A stretch of 64,000 bases of DNA from Tolypeutes matacus (GCA_026826555.1 JAKSZT010053928.1:45492653-45556652); one strand, 5' to 3'; numbered from the stretch's first letter, positions 35,585 through 47,824 are shown. Numbers and translations: made by a program. Notes: generated from the letters alone by a model not told the origin.

Positions 35585-36675
35585 TATGGAGAAGTGAACA
35601 TAACGCATGGAATTTTGACATCTTCCCCCCACACACACAATAAAAACGCACATATTCTTTGACATAGCCATTCACTTGTAGGAATTTATCCTATAGACAT
35701 ACTACCATATGGGAAAAATGAGATTTTATGCAAGGTCATTTGTTGCATTATTGTTTCTAAAAGCAAATGGCTGTAAATTACCTAAATGCCCATCAAGACA
35801 AGACTGGCAAAATATATTACAATATATGCATATAATGGAGTATTATGCAATTGTACAAATTAATAAGGAAGCTCCTTATGTACTAATATGGAATTACTGA
35901 TATATTAAGTAAAAAGGGGAAATTGTAAAACAGTATGTGGCAGTTTGAAGATTTTGTGGATCCCAGAAAATCCTGTTCTTAAAGCTTTCATTCCTGTGCA
36001 TGTCAATCTATTGTAGATGGGAACTTTTGATTAAATTACTTCAGTTAAGGGCCTTTGATTAGATTGCATGGCCCAGGGTGGGTCTTAATCCTCTTACTGG
36101 AGTCCTTTGTAAACAGAGGAATAAAAGCCACAGAAACAGAAAAAAGCTACAGAGACAGAGAGAAGCCTCCAGAAGTTGAAATCAATGAACCCAGGAGAGA
36201 TGAAAGTCACAGATGGAGCAGCCAGAAGTGGATGGCAACTTGGCCCAGAGGATAGGGGAGAGAGAAGCAGATGCTGCCATGTGCCTGATCACCCACAGCT
36301 ACAGCTCACAGAGAAGGGATCTCCTGCTGATGCTTTGATTTCAACACTTTCATGGTCTCAGAACTGTAATCTTTTAACTTAATAAACCCCCATTGTGAAA
36401 GCCAACCCATTTTTGGTTTATTGCTTTGGCAATATTTGGCAAACTAAAACACAGCATGTAACTTATCTGGCTACTAGTGTTAAAAAGGAAATAATTATTA
36501 CATAAATATGTTTTTGGTACATGTGTAGACTATCCCAAGAAAGATACTGAAATAACTGCCAACACTGATTACCAATGGCATGGGGAAATGTTGCTTGAAA
36601 CAGTGTGGGTGGGAGATGATTCACTGTCTACCCTTCTGTCACTTTAAAATTTCAAACTCTATATAGCTTATCTGT
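35585..36675 (+). repeat. Old L1 3' region, sense, split by a solo LTR
   Basis: The left part (35585-35935) has 'ggaatttatcctatagacat', 'tgcattattgtttctaaaag', 'aatggagtattatgcaat' and 'gatatattaagt'. After the LTR, 36457-36675 resumes with 'gtgtagactatcccaagaaag' and 'tcactgtctacccttctgtc'. Together these are the 3' part of an old L1M-type element. Confidence 0.8.
35936..36451 (+). mobile_element. Solo LTR, ERVL-MaLR-like, 516 bp
   Basis: Begins TGTGGCAGTTTG, ends AACTAAAACA, and is flanked by cagta (35931-35935) and cagca (36452-36456), a 5-bp duplication with one mismatch. 'aataaa' near 36380 is the probable polyadenylation word. It interrupts an older L1. Confidence 0.8.
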
Positions 36676-36739
36676 TTGGTAATAAATAAATGCAATTAAA
36701 ACCTAATAAATAAAATTTATCTTAAAAAATTCAAGCAAA

Positions 36740-37175
36740 TAAATAAAAGCATAAAAAATATAAAAAATCTCTTGAAATCTCACTACTTTAAGAAAATACC
36801 ACTTGCTGACCATCTCTTTCATCTATGCTCACTCATGCACATACACTGTTTTGCACAAATGGGGTCATATGAAGCATTTGAAAAATAAACACCTATACAG
36901 ATAGAGTGTTGTTTCTTTTTTGCTTATTTCCCTCTAGCTAGCTATCTAGGGTATTTTTGCCATTGTTTGCTTTATAAAGTGGAAACATACACATTTCTTG
37001 CAATCTGCTGTAAACAGAGATTCTTGCAAACTGGGACTGTTATTTCTGTGGTGTAGATTCTGGGACTGGAGCTGCAGGGCTGAGGGGTATATATACAGTG
37101 AGTTTTGATAGATATTCCCAGATAGTGTCAACAAAAGGTTGTCACAGTTCACATTTCCACCAGGAAGTTATGGAA
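36740..37175 (-). repeat. Old LINE fragment, antisense
   Basis: 'cttgaaatctcactacttta', 'gcacaaatggggtcatatgaa' and the end 'tagatattcccagatagtgt' plus 'cacatttccaccagg' resemble the reversed 3' end of an old L1/HAL1-type LINE. The internal order is eroded. Confidence 0.5.
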
Positions 37176-37179
37176 CAAG

Positions 37180-37750
37180 TACTTTCCTGGCAAGCCAGGG
37201 GATCTTAGTATTCTTGGAGTCTAATTTTCCAACGTCCCACGTGGTGAACACTCTCTACTGGTAAGAGCCCCGGGGCTCCCAAGGGTATGGGGTGGGGCTG
37301 TTGTCAGCTCACAGTGACAATGCCACGTAAGATTCCTGGCTGGCCAGTGGCCTTCCTACTGTGGGTGCTGGTGCTATGACCTGAGACCACGTAGGCAACA
37401 CAGTCCATGGTCCACATCACTGTTGTCTGCGTCTCTCAGGCGTGGGCTGAGCCCGAGGTATGGTTAGTCCTTTGAATCAATTTATAGGGCAGGAGGGGAG
37501 AAGCTCCCTCTCAAATGATTTCTGCTACATTTGCTTTCATGATGAGTTGAATATCAAGGATTTTATGGTTCCTAGGTTAATTTGTCTTTGTCATGTCTTT
37601 CTCATCCATTTTCCCTAGCACTTCACTTCCAGTCTGGGACAGGTCTTGGCAGCAATTAACTGGTGAGTCCATAGTCTCAGGACTACGCATGCTACTTACT
37701 CTTCAAAACCATGCACGTGACTTCCTCTTTCTCTGGTCTAGGGCCTCTTT
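37180..37750. other. Single-copy stretch
   Basis: No feature recognised. Confidence 0.4.
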
Positions 37751-37906
37751 TAAAAAATATATTTTATTCTTTAAAGAATTGTACAATTATGATTATTGTA
37801 GGGAAATATAGCCAAGGAAGTGAAAAAAAAAATCATTTAAAAACTCAATAACCCAGAGACAAACATTGTTAACCTTTTGGTATGTTTTTTCACCAGATGC
37901 TTTTTT

Positions 37907-38670
37907 CAAAAATCAATTTTATCGATACATGTTAATTAAAGCATACAATTCATCCAAGGTGTACAATCAATGGTATTTGCTATAATCACATAGTTGTACA
38001 TTCATCACTTCAATCATTATTAGAGCATTTTCATTATTTCAATAATAATAATAATAATAATAATAAATGAACAAACAAGAAAATTCCTCACCTCTCAATC
38101 CCTCTATGCTTCCCCCGCTGTACATAGCTGCTGTTTCTGGCTATTCTATCCACAGTGTATAGTCAATGGCTTTTAGTATAATCACAATGTTGTACATTCA
38201 TCATCTTAAAAATTTTATAACAATTTTATTTCTCTAAAAAGAAAGATTCCAAACCCCTTAGTATTCCCTCCTCAGATCTACCTAACAACTAATTTCCTTT
38301 CATCTTTATGAATTGATTTATATTTACATTTTATATGAATGGAGTCATATAATATGTAGTACTCTGTATCTGGTCTCCTTCTCTTAGTATAATTTTTTTT
38401 TTGTCTGATATTAACATTGGGTACTATTAACTTACATTTGTTCAGCTTCAAGGAAAAAATGGTCTTATACATGCAATTCTACCCATATTCATATTTCACA
38501 TGATATATTTATATTTCACATAATATATTTAGTTCATAATAGGGCAATCCTACTGTATTTTTCCTTTTATTTCTGGCTTGCTTCACTCAACATAATGTCC
38601 TCCAGGTTCATCCATGTTGTCATATGTTTCACAACTTCATTTCTTCTTACCGCTGCATAATATTCCAACT
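37907..38670 (-). mobile_element. L1 3' end, 5'-truncated, antisense, 12-bp target duplication
   Basis: Flanked by perfect copies of agatgctttttt (37895-37906 and 38671-38682). Contents are a reversed L1 3' UTR and the last part of ORF2 ('cttcactcaacataatgtcc', 'cttcttaccgctgcataata'). It includes an internal (AAT)n at 38041-38066. Confidence 0.9.
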
Positions 38671-39025
38671 AGATGCTTTTTTACCATGAAAAACTTTTAA
38701 AAAGTTATTTTTGGTCTTTAACTTGTATTTTTCAACCTAAAAAAAAACCATGTCTGTCATTCTTTGTCAGGATACAGGGCTACAGCAACATCTTTTTGTG
38801 GATGCATATTTTGTCACGCCTTATATTGTTTAACTCATCTCCTATTGTTGGCTGGTTTTCCCAGTTTTTTGCTATTGTAGTAACTTCTATAATAAACAGC
38901 TTTGCACATATGTCTGTGTAATTACCCAATTATATTCTTCAGCAAAATGCCTAGAAATAGGTTTACAAAATTCAAGCATAGCCGCTTTTAAAAGGCATTT
39001 ATGTTGAATTGAACTCCAGAATATA

Positions 39026-39499
39026 TGTGGTGATTTGACACTGTATGTACCCCAGAAAACATGTTCTTAAAGTTAATCCATTCCTGTGGATGTGAACCCA
39101 TTGTAAGTAGGACCTTTTGATGAAGTTACTTCAGTTAAGGGGTGGCCCAGCCCCATCAAGATGGGTCTTAATCCTATTACTGGGGTCCTTTATAAACAAA
39201 ACGAAATCCAGACTGAGTTAGAGAAAAGCCACAAAGGGCAGCCAGAAACTGGAATTCAAGGAAACCCAGAAGAGAATGGAGAGGCCGCCATATGCATCAC
39301 CATGTGACAAAGGAATTAAGGGCCAGAGATTGCCAGCAGCCAGCCCCAGAGTGCCACATTCTTTGGGGAGAAAGCATCACCTTGATGATGCCTTGATTTG
39401 GACTTTTTGCTAACCTTAAAACCATGAGTGAATAAATTCCCATTGTTTACCCCAACCCATGTCATGGTATTAACTCCAACAGCCCAGGAAACCTAAACA
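39026..39499 (+). mobile_element. Solo LTR, ERVL-MaLR-like, 474 bp, with 5-bp target duplication
   Basis: Begins TGTGGTGATTTG, ends CCTAAACA, and is flanked by atata on both sides (39021-39025 and 39500-39504). It carries the family words 'cttcagttaaggggtggccc', 'gggtcttaatcctattac' and 'aataaattcccattgttta'. It is inserted in the old LINE. Confidence 0.85.
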
Positions 39500-39744
39500 A
39501 TATATGTATTAATTTACCCTCTCCAAAGAAGATTTGAGTAACTATTTCTCCAAACTTTCCCCCAAATTTGAGAATTATTATTTTTTATCTTGGCCAATTT
39601 GAAATGTGCCTTTACATACTTTACATACTTACCAATAAGAGTAATACACCCATATCCTCATTTCTAATAAGCTCCTATCCTTCACCACCTCACTGTCTAA
39701 CACAAAGGCTGGTGGTCGCAGTCAGAGGGGTCAAGTTTATGGGA

Positions 39745-39915
39745 CCCAGGAAAAACCACTTAATCCCTACAAGGCTCTGTTTCTTCACATCTCAAATTGC
39801 TATTATAAAAGAACTTGCTCCACTGGATTGTTGAGGATTTAAATGAGGTAATGTAGGGAATGTACTTAATATCATGTTTGCCACTGGGTAGATTCAATAA
39901 CTATCTTTTTAGAGA
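39745..39915 (+). repeat. MIR SINE fossil, sense
   Basis: 'aaaccacttaatccctacaagg', 'tttcttcacatctcaaattg', 'gattgttgaggatttaaatg' and 'aggtaatgtagggaatgt' follow the MIR core and tail. Confidence 0.55.
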
Positions 39916-40279
39916 GTCCTCAAGGTGTCCATTTCCTGCCTTAAGTAAACCTCTATTCAAGCCCTTGAGATCCCTCTTCAAAGAATCAGGACCTCAAGAA
40001 GAAATACAACGATGCCTTTGAGAATTGTTATCAATATATAGGAGAAGTCCTCTGCACAACCTAAGTTCTGCTTGTAGCAGCCCACATAGAAATTTCTCTC
40101 CCTTTTTCTGTCTGTCTCTCTGTCCCTTTCTGGCTCTTTCTCTCACTTTCAAATCAATAAGATTTCAATTTAGTCAATAATTAATGAGGACCTGCAGCAT
40201 GTAAGATTTGGCTTTGGGGGAAATTTGGACAAATTACTTCACTGCTCTGCTTCCCTTTTCTCAATGGGAAATGGGAAAT

Positions 40280-40280
40280 G

Positions 40281-40317
<37 letters not shown>

Positions 40318-40329
40318 GTAGTAGTAGCA
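40280..40329. repeat. (AAT)n-(AGT)n trinucleotide microsatellite
   Basis: About 12 AAT units followed by four AGT/GTA units, grown within the MIR's own repeated 'ataatagta' segment. Confidence 0.9.
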
Positions 40330-40335
40330 CCTAAC

Positions 40336-40660
40336 TGTGGCAGTTTGAATTTTATGAATCCCCAAAAAACAAAGATTATGTTTTTAAATTCATCTATCTG
40401 GAGCAGCTCAAGAGGAGGGGGTGAACCCAGGGGGCAAGGTTGAGACCTCAGCAGAGATCGGCAACCATCTTGCTTTGCCATGTGCCCAGAGAAAAGAATC
40501 AGCAGTAGCTGACTTTGGTGAGAAAGCACTTTTTATGGAGCCTCGGTGTGGACTTTTCATGGCATTGCAGCTGTAAGCTTTTACCCCAAATAAATCCCCT
40601 TTGTAAAAGCCAACCCATTTCTGTTACTTTGCATGGGCAGCCCTTTGGCAAACTAAAACA
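40336..40660 (+). mobile_element. Solo LTR, ERVL-MaLR-like, 325 bp, with 5-bp target duplication
   Basis: Begins TGTGGCAGTTTG, ends AACTAAAACA, and is flanked by exact ctaac (40331-40335 and 40661-40665). It is shorter than its relatives through an internal deletion after the first 70 bp. It carries 'aaataaatcccctttgtaaa' near 40588. Confidence 0.9.
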
Positions 40661-40846
40661 CTAACTCATAGGTTTATTATGAGGATTGAATGGGCTAATA
40701 TTTGTAATGTACTTAGACCAATGTCTGGCATGTGGTAAGTGCAATGCAAGCGTTTCTTAATGATCTAATAGATGGCATAGGCCCAGAAGTGCCCGGGTCC
40801 TAGGCGAGCTCTCAGTGAGGAGCTGACTCCTAATCCTGAGAGGATG

Positions 40847-41290
40847 TGTTTTCGTCTGCGAGGCTGCCAAAATGCAGACACCAGAAAATGGTTTGGCTTT
40901 TAACAATGGAAATTTATTAACTTGCAAGCTTACAGTTTAGAGGCTGAGAAAAATGTACAAATCAAGGCATTATCAGGTGATTTCTCCCTGAAGACTGGCT
41001 GCCGGTGATCCTGGACTTCTTGTCACATGGCAAGGCACATTGCAGTGTCTGCTGGGCTCTCCCTTCTCTTTCGAGTTTCCTTGCTTTCAGCCTCTTGCTC
41101 CCATGGCTTTCTCTCTCTTTGTCTGAATTTCATTCTCTTATAAAGAAGAGAATTATGACCCAATGAGTTGCATCTCATCTTCAGATCCTACTCATCAAAA
41201 GATCCTACTTACAGTAGATTTGTACCCGCAGGAATGGATTAGCTTTAAGAACACACTTTTCTGGGGTACATACCGATTCAAACCATCACA
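40847..41290 (-). mobile_element. Solo LTR, ERVL-MaLR-like, antisense
   Basis: On the minus strand it runs from TGTGATGGTTTG to ACGAAAACA, with the family words reversed ('caatggaaatttattaactt', 'cttcagatcctactcatcaa', 'caggaatggattagctttaa'). The flanking 5-mers ggatg and ggtgg agree at only three positions, so the ends are less certain. Confidence 0.75.
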
Positions 41291-44046
41291 GGTGGAATAG
41301 TGTAATGAATCTTCCTTCTTCCAGAAAGATTCAAGGAATGGGTCCGTGAGTTGCAGGTCAGCATACTGTGCCAGTGGAGGACCCTGGAGAGGGAACCTCA
41401 GCTTGTCAGGCTTCATGCACAGAGAGGGAGTAGACGAGGATGTGTATCTGCAGGCTTTCTTTCAATGGAGTAGAAAGGCATGAAAGAGGGGCTTGAACAC
41501 CAAGTTTCTTTGAGGCATTTCTGCCATTTGGATGTGGGTCAACGACTCCATCAACATGGGTTTTGTCCTATGTTCTTCATTGTCACTTCTTCTGCAGTAT
41601 CACCTCAGAGAAAACAATTCCCCCCAAGAATCCAAAAAAACTAAAGTCCAGGTTAGATCAGAGAGTCTATAGCCCTCACTGCATGGCTGAGGCCTCTAGT
41701 CAGCTGTGCTTCCCCGCCCGCCTCCGGGTGCTTACCTGGGCCATTTATATCCGGGATCCGATGCTCCAGATGGGTGGTGTTTGGCCTGCAGAGTGTTTAT
41801 TTTATTTATTTTATTATTTTGTTTTATTGTATTTCAGTGGGGATGCCTTGAGGGTGAGTAGTGGGAGCTGTGTTCTCTCAGCCATTCTGTCATCTGAGCT
41901 CTGCCCGATTCCCACGGGCCTTGCCTGGCTCCTGTGGGCCTTTGGGCTCCCTGCCATCATGTGTAGGAGACCCTGTATCTCGTGTGATTTTCACTGAGTG
42001 GCAGCCGAGGTGGCCTGTACCACGAGATGAGGCCGCTGTCTCTCTTTCCTGTTGGGTTCCTGACACCTGCTGAGACCAGTTTTCTCGTCCTGCTCCTAGG
42101 ATCTTTCCTCCCTTGATCCCTAGCTGTGGGTGGATTCTGCATTCCTGATCAGCTGGAACCTGCTGTTCCTCCCAAAAGGACCACAGGAATCCCATGGAAT
42201 TATCAAATTGCTGGGCCCCACCCTTGTATAGGCCCCCTTCCTTAAGGAGCATTTTCCTGATACCACTTTGGATGACAGCTAATGGGCATGCCCGCGGGGT
42301 CCAGCCTTAGAGTGAGATCAGCTGTCCTGCCCACACTCTCCACCCCTCCTCCATCCACACCGAGGCCCAATCCAGTCTAGAGCTCTCACCATGACCCTCC
42401 AGCCTTCTTTCAGAACTCATTGACCCAGAGTTTCACTCTATCCTAGCAGCCTTGATTTTCTGACTCAGCCGGCAGCTGATAAAAAGCAATACATTGTAAA
42501 GCAGAAGAAAAAGGTGTATGGAAGGAATAGGAAGAAAACTTCAGTCTTGAGTCATATGTCATGTGCACCCTGCTGAGAGGCTGATGGTCAGTGATGGCCC
42601 AGGGGTCTGTTCTAGCTGAAGCCTCTAGGCAGGGGGCTGCACCAGTGGGTGGTATTTTGGACTAAGGGAGACAGAGAGTATAGGATTTCATCCCCATGTC
42701 CAGCATTGATAGATTAGACTGAACCTCAATTCCTATGTCAGGGAGAACAGAACAGCCTCTCAGGCTCTGGAGGCAGCCACCCTGAAAATGGGGCATAGGG
42801 CCAGGCATGGAACTTGTAAGCAGGCAACTTGTAAACTTGCTAGCCTTCAGTTTCAACCCCTTTTTACTCCCATTGAACTTGTATAGGATGGACTTGGAGG
42901 GGGCCTGAGAAGCTGGGATGTCTGTTGAAAACTTAGCTTTGTAGTTTAATCAATCTCTATTCCACCAAATCTACTGTAAGATGCATCCTGATTTCAGAGA
43001 TGTTAAAATGAAGGGGAAAAAAAGTGCATCCTAAATGAAATACATTCATGGTTGGGGAAATCCTTGCCTCTTGGAGATCACACTGCCCATTAGTGTGTTA
43101 AGGACTCCACGAAGTCCTGCAGTTTAAGTACCTCCTTAAAACTGAGTTTTTCTCTTCCAGACTTACTCTACAAGAACACCCTCTTTATGTAGCTCCTATA
43201 ACATTCTCTGACATGTATTCTATGGAACACATTTTAGGTTACCACTAGTTATTTTAAAAGTTTAAATTGTATTCAGTATACTTTCTTTCTTGACCTTACT
43301 TTTGTGATGTGATACATTTTAGAAAGATTTCCATTAAAAATTGCTTAAGGAAATGTCATGTCCCTATTAGGTTCAGATTTGCATAAGTGCTTCAGGGAGC
43401 CTTGGGACACTCCTGGCATGCTCCAGGGTATGATTTGCATAAAGGACCTTAGGTTTTGGGATAATTGCTGTCAGGACTTTCCCCATTTAAATTAAGACTA
43501 TGCCCTACAGAACGGGCTGATATACAATACATTCCAATCCCCACTTTGCTTAGACCCACCAAGAGCCTGTGTCTGGAAGAAGACATTTCCTCTCATCCCA
43601 GCAACCTCCTTATTCCGCACCCCCCCCCTGCCCCCACCAGATGGCCTATAGCCCAGGTATGAAAGCCCAGGTCCATTGCTTCAACAAAGTACAAATTCTG
43701 TAGTGTAATTTCCATACCAGAGCTCCCTGCAAGATCAGGCTGAGGCTGGGACTTTGCCTCATATTGCACCTTTGCCTGGTTTCCTCTCCTTCCCTGTCCT
43801 TCTTCTTAACTCCCATACCTGGTTTTCTTGGCTGCATTTCTGTAAAAAATTCACTTGCACATGAACTCTTATCCCAGATCCTTCCTCTGGAGGACCTATC
43901 CCCAGATAGGCACCTAAAAATTAATATTAATTCTTAAATATCTAAAGTATCCAGTCTGTATTAAAATCTCTCCAAAGGTTTCATTATTTCCTTTAATAGT
44001 TTGCTTGTTTGGATGAGGATTCAAATATGTTCCCCACATATCAATG
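41291..44046. other. Single-copy stretch
   Basis: An ATTTT-rich patch lies at 41799-41834, followed by a GC-richer segment (41840-42250) with few stops on either strand. I could not match it to any protein or repeat. The rest shows no feature. Confidence 0.35.
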
Positions 44047-44057
44047 GGGTGACTTTT

Positions 44058-44789
44058 TTATTTATTTTTATTTATTTTATTTTTATTTTTTATTGTGGGT
44101 AAAACTCAAATTTTTCACAATACATACCAATATTTGTAAAATGATATATAAATATATATGCATAATGTGCATTTGCTTACATACATGTTATTTTTATAAT
44201 ATATATATATATTTTAAAAGGTGCTTAGATTACCTAGATATTACACAGAAATTACAGGGATTCCCATGTTCCCCACCTCCCACACCTCCCACAACATCCC
44301 ACACAAACATCCTTCATCAATGCGGCACATCACCCATAATGGATATACACATCCTGGGGCCTTGCCACCAAGCATAGACCACAGTTCACATCGTAGACCA
44401 CACTCTCTCCCACACAATTCTGCATGGTATATGCTGATGTAAAATGGTCTACATCTGTCGCCGCAATGCCACTCAGGACAATCCCCAAGTCCGAAAAAGC
44501 CCCTTTTTTTCAACTGCCCTTCCCCTCCCTGCCCCGAAAGCGTCCAGTGGCCACCGGCTCCACCTCACTGTTATAATTTCTTCCATTACTTGAATCACAA
44601 TATTTCTACAACAGAATACCATTAAGTCCACTCTAGTCCATAGCTCTTCCCCCAATCCTGAGGGGACTGGGAAGGTGACGTCCACTCCACCTCCAAGTGA
44701 GAGAGGGCTTATATCCCATGGATATGGTGGATGAGATTATCCTGCCTGCAGCTGCAGGCCCACTCCATCCCTGGGATGGCCATTGAATA
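44058..44789 (-). mobile_element. 1.7-kb-type retroposon, 5'-truncated, antisense, 'long' 3' end
   Basis: Flanked by gggtgactttt (44047-44057 and 44790-44800); extending the match outward gives 15 bp with one mismatch. T-rich start at left, then the AT-rich 3' extension, then the body to a truncation at 'tccctgggatggcc'. Minus-strand frames recur from other copies (for example ELWTRVDLMVF). Confidence 0.9.
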
Positions 44790-45059
44790 GGGTGACTTTT
44801 AAATCTTTTTTAATCTTTAAGCTCTCCTTCTTTTCTTTCCATTGAATTATTCTCTTTTTCTTTCCTTTCTTTTTTTTTTTTTTTGGAACTGAGGTTGGTG
44901 TGGGTGGTGGGTGGTAGGGAGGAGCAGGTCATTTGTCCTGAGAGTTTCCTACAGTCTGAATTTAAATGCTTGCATTCCCTTGGTGTTAATTAACATGCTC
45001 TCTGTCCTTGCTTTTCCTGTGAATTGATAGTTGCCTCTAGAGGCAAGATCGAATTCAGA

Positions 45060-45560
45060 TTTGATTTTTTTTTTTTTTTTTTACAATGCTCTTTCATAGG
45101 AGAGGCTATGTTCTTCCATTAGCAGGTATATAATTTCAGATTGTCTTCCTTTTTGTGATGTTGGCACCCGTCAATACTCAAAACCAAGATCCACCCATTC
45201 ATCGGGGTTTGCCAAATAGTGTTATTCAAATTCCATTATTTCTTCTTCATTACCTAGAATAGTCTATAATAAGAAACTTCCCCTCATTACCTATTTTGTT
45301 ACCATGAAGTACAATTTGTTTAGGAAATCAGAAGAAATGCTTGGTTTTTATCATTTTATTTACCTCTTTTCAAAATATTGAGCTGGTTCCCTAGCATCCT
45401 TGAAAGTTTGATTTATTAGGTTTTTTTTTTTTTTTTTTTTTTTTGTATCATTATGAGCTCATGGGATTTATTCACATATGATGTTTTTCAACCCATTACA
45501 ATTATTTGTATATTTAAATGTAAATGTTATCCTAGCATATATTTTTCTTTGTAATTTCCT
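45060..45560 (-). repeat. Probable old L1 3' UTR fragment, antisense
   Basis: Segments such as 'gtgatgttggcacccgtcaat', 'ttccattatttcttcttcatt' and 'gagctcatgggatttattca' resemble the reversed 3' UTR of old L1M elements. It includes T-runs at 45065-45082 (18 bases) and 45421-45444 (24 bases). Confidence 0.4.
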
Positions 45561-45689
45561 TTTTAGAAAACTCAGAAGTACACATGCATGCCTGTATGTA
45601 AAAATGTACCTCATTCATTCTTTTTTATTGCTACTAAGTGTGGCACAGTATATGTGTCTTAGAGTTTACATGACCTTTTCCCTATTAGG

Positions 45690-45895
45690 CTAAGCCATTT
45701 GTGTACATTATTTCACATAGTCCTTAAGACACCTAGGAGGAAAGTATAGAATTCTTATCTTTTGGATGAAAAAATGGAGGCTCAAGGAGGTTGAGCAACT
45801 TGCCCAAGGTCACTTGGCCTAGAAGTGGCAGACCTAGGATTTGAACCCAGTTCTGTTTGACTCCAGACCCCCTGCTCCTGACTACTGAGCGCTGT
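45690..45895 (-). repeat. MIR SINE fossil, antisense
   Basis: 'aaaatggaggctcaaggagg', 'gagcaacttgcccaaggtca', 'ggcagacctaggatttgaac' and 'tgactccagaccccctgct' run through the MIR core and head in reverse. Confidence 0.9.
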
Positions 45896-45899
45896 AGAC

Positions 45900-47305
45900 T
45901 CCAGCTGTTTCCTTCTCCGAGTGAATTACTCACTTATTTCCTTATCCATCTGAGGCCAATCCCTCCCTATGTGCTCTGGGCCTCACCTCTCCAGCCTTCT
46001 CTGGAATTCTGCACTAATCAATTATCCCTCTTGTGTACACAATGTCTGCCTCTTAAGGGGAAACTTTCCCTCAGCAGTGGAACATGCTCCAGGCTCCTCC
46101 ACCTTAAGAAAACAAAATACCCTTCCCTTGACCCCATGTGCCCTTTGAGTCAGGCCCCAGCTCCCTCTTCTCACAGCTGCTGTTTATTTAATTGTGTCAA
46201 ATAAAAGTATGACATATGCATTGGCTCTGAGTGCGCTCCCTGCTTGACCTTGGGGGCCTTGCCTTTGGCTTGACCTTCAGCCCATCCTTCTCTCTACAGT
46301 CCACATAGACAGCTTTCACCTGCCCTCCACTGGGTTTGGTCCTGAAGAACATGTAAGTCTTGAGAAATTGAACATGGCCATGCACTCCTGGCTTTGAGGT
46401 ATTGGGAAAGTAGATGTTGCAAGAGAAAATTTTGATTTGTGAAAGAGTATTCTTTTCATGGCAATGAAATGACTCTCTGCAGATCAGAACTACTCATTCT
46501 TCTTTGTGAATCCTTCCTTGACATGCTCAACTTTTGTTAATATTTCTTTCTCTGCCTACCTAGTACCAGTTGTTTGCACATTTTGGTTTTGCATTATAAG
46601 CTATGGTTGAATAAATAAATTTGCAAAACCTTTGAGAGGTATTGTGTTTCTAGTTTTTGATTCTCTCAAACGGTAAAAGCTCACTAACTATCCTGCACAT
46701 GGTGCACGCAATAGTTGTTGGATGATAGTCTAATTTCTTTTCTTTTCCAGCCTGTGGGGACAAATGGTGCCACCTTAACAGACAACACACATCGCACAGG
46801 CTTTACCCTCTATCTACTGTTGTAAGAGCCAGAGTCATGACACATGTGCTTCCTCAAAAGGCTATTTCTGTCACCACTACTGTCTAAGGTCTCTTTCTGG
46901 GAATTATCTGGTGCTTCCATATTCAGGGAGCATTGCTCTTCCCAGCACAGCTGGATATGGGATTTCCTGGTGCCAAAAGATTTTGGTATTGAGTAATGGA
47001 GTTGAGAAGCACACCTCTGCAGAGGGTGTTGTTGCTTTTTCCTGCCAAGCATCCCTTACACATTTTGGGAACATATTTTTCTTGGAAAACCATCCCATAT
47101 CCTTAGTCAGTCCTTGTAGTCTGGGTAGCCCTGATTCTCCCACTTCCCACCTCAGATCTGGGTATAGGCACATGACCAATGAAACTCACCTTTTTTTTTG
47201 GAATGACCAGGAAAGTGGTGTCCCTTTCTGCTATATTTGAAGTTTTGATAATGTGAGACTGAAGCTATTAGAGCTGCAATGAAGAGAGAGCCTTTCTTGA
47301 GAGAG
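45900..47305. other. Single-copy stretch
   Basis: No repeat recognised. A minus-strand frame at 46197-46385 has a plausible composition but no splice signals or match that I can defend. Confidence 0.35.
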
Positions 47306-47309
47306 ATAC

Positions 47310-47824
47310 TGTGATGGTTATGTTTATGTGTCAACTTGGCCAGGCCATGGTGTCCAGCTGTTTGGTAAAAAACTAGCCTAGGTGCTGCTGTGGGAGTACT
47401 TTATAGGTGCAGTTAACCTCTACAATCAGTTGACTTTACGTAAAGGAGATTATACTTGATAATGGGGTGGGAGGCATCCAATAGGATGAAGTCCTTAAAA
47501 GCAAAAACTGAAGTTTCCCTCAGTGAAGAAGAAATTCTGCCCAAGACTGCAACATAAAATGCTGCCTGAGTTTCAAGCCTGCTAGCCTACCCAAAAAAGG
47601 ATTCCAGACTCAGGATCGAAACATCAACTCTTGATGAGGTTTCCAGCCTGCTGGCCTGCAGATTTTAGACTTGCCAGTCCCCACAATCACATAAGCCAAT
47701 TCCTTAAAATACATGTCTTTACATATATGTATACATTCATATATAGATACATACATATACAGACTCACACATACATACATATACCCAGTTGGTTCTTTTT
47801 CTCTGGAGAACTCCAACTGATACA
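47310..47824 (+). mobile_element. Solo LTR, ERVL-MaLR-like, 515 bp
   Basis: Begins TGTGATGGTTATG ('tatgtgtcaacttggccagg') and ends CTGATACA, the sense counterpart of the 4493-4943 copy. Flanks gatac and gattt share only three of five bases. A (CATA)n-rich patch (47715-47780) lies in its 3' part. Confidence 0.75.

Larger units (their letters stand above)
37755..39620 (-). repeat. Old LINE, antisense, interrupted twice
   Basis: Pieces at 37755-37906, 38683-39025 and 39500-39620 align in order to one old L1-type element in reverse ('cagagacaaacattgttaacc', 'gctattgtagtaacttctat', 'aaatgcctagaaataggt', 'tatcttggccaatttgaaat'). It is interrupted by an L1 3' end and by a solo LTR, both with clear duplications. 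Confidence 0.65.
40223..40770 (+). repeat. MIR SINE fossil, sense, split by a solo LTR
   Basis: The left part (40223-40335) reads 'ggacaaattacttcactgctctgc' and runs into an (AAT)n/(AGT)n tract. The right part (40666-40770) resumes with 'tttattatgaggattgaatg' and 'aatgtctggcatgtggtaag'. The LTR sits exactly between them. Confidence 0.75.

Noticed and set aside
46197..46385. Minus-strand 62-codon frame with protein-like composition
   Set aside because: No homologue recognised, no clear acceptor or donor sites and very short.
47310..47824. Claiming a 5-bp target duplication for this LTR
   Set aside because: The flanking 5-mers gatac and gattt agree at only three positions, so I kept the LTR call but not the duplication.
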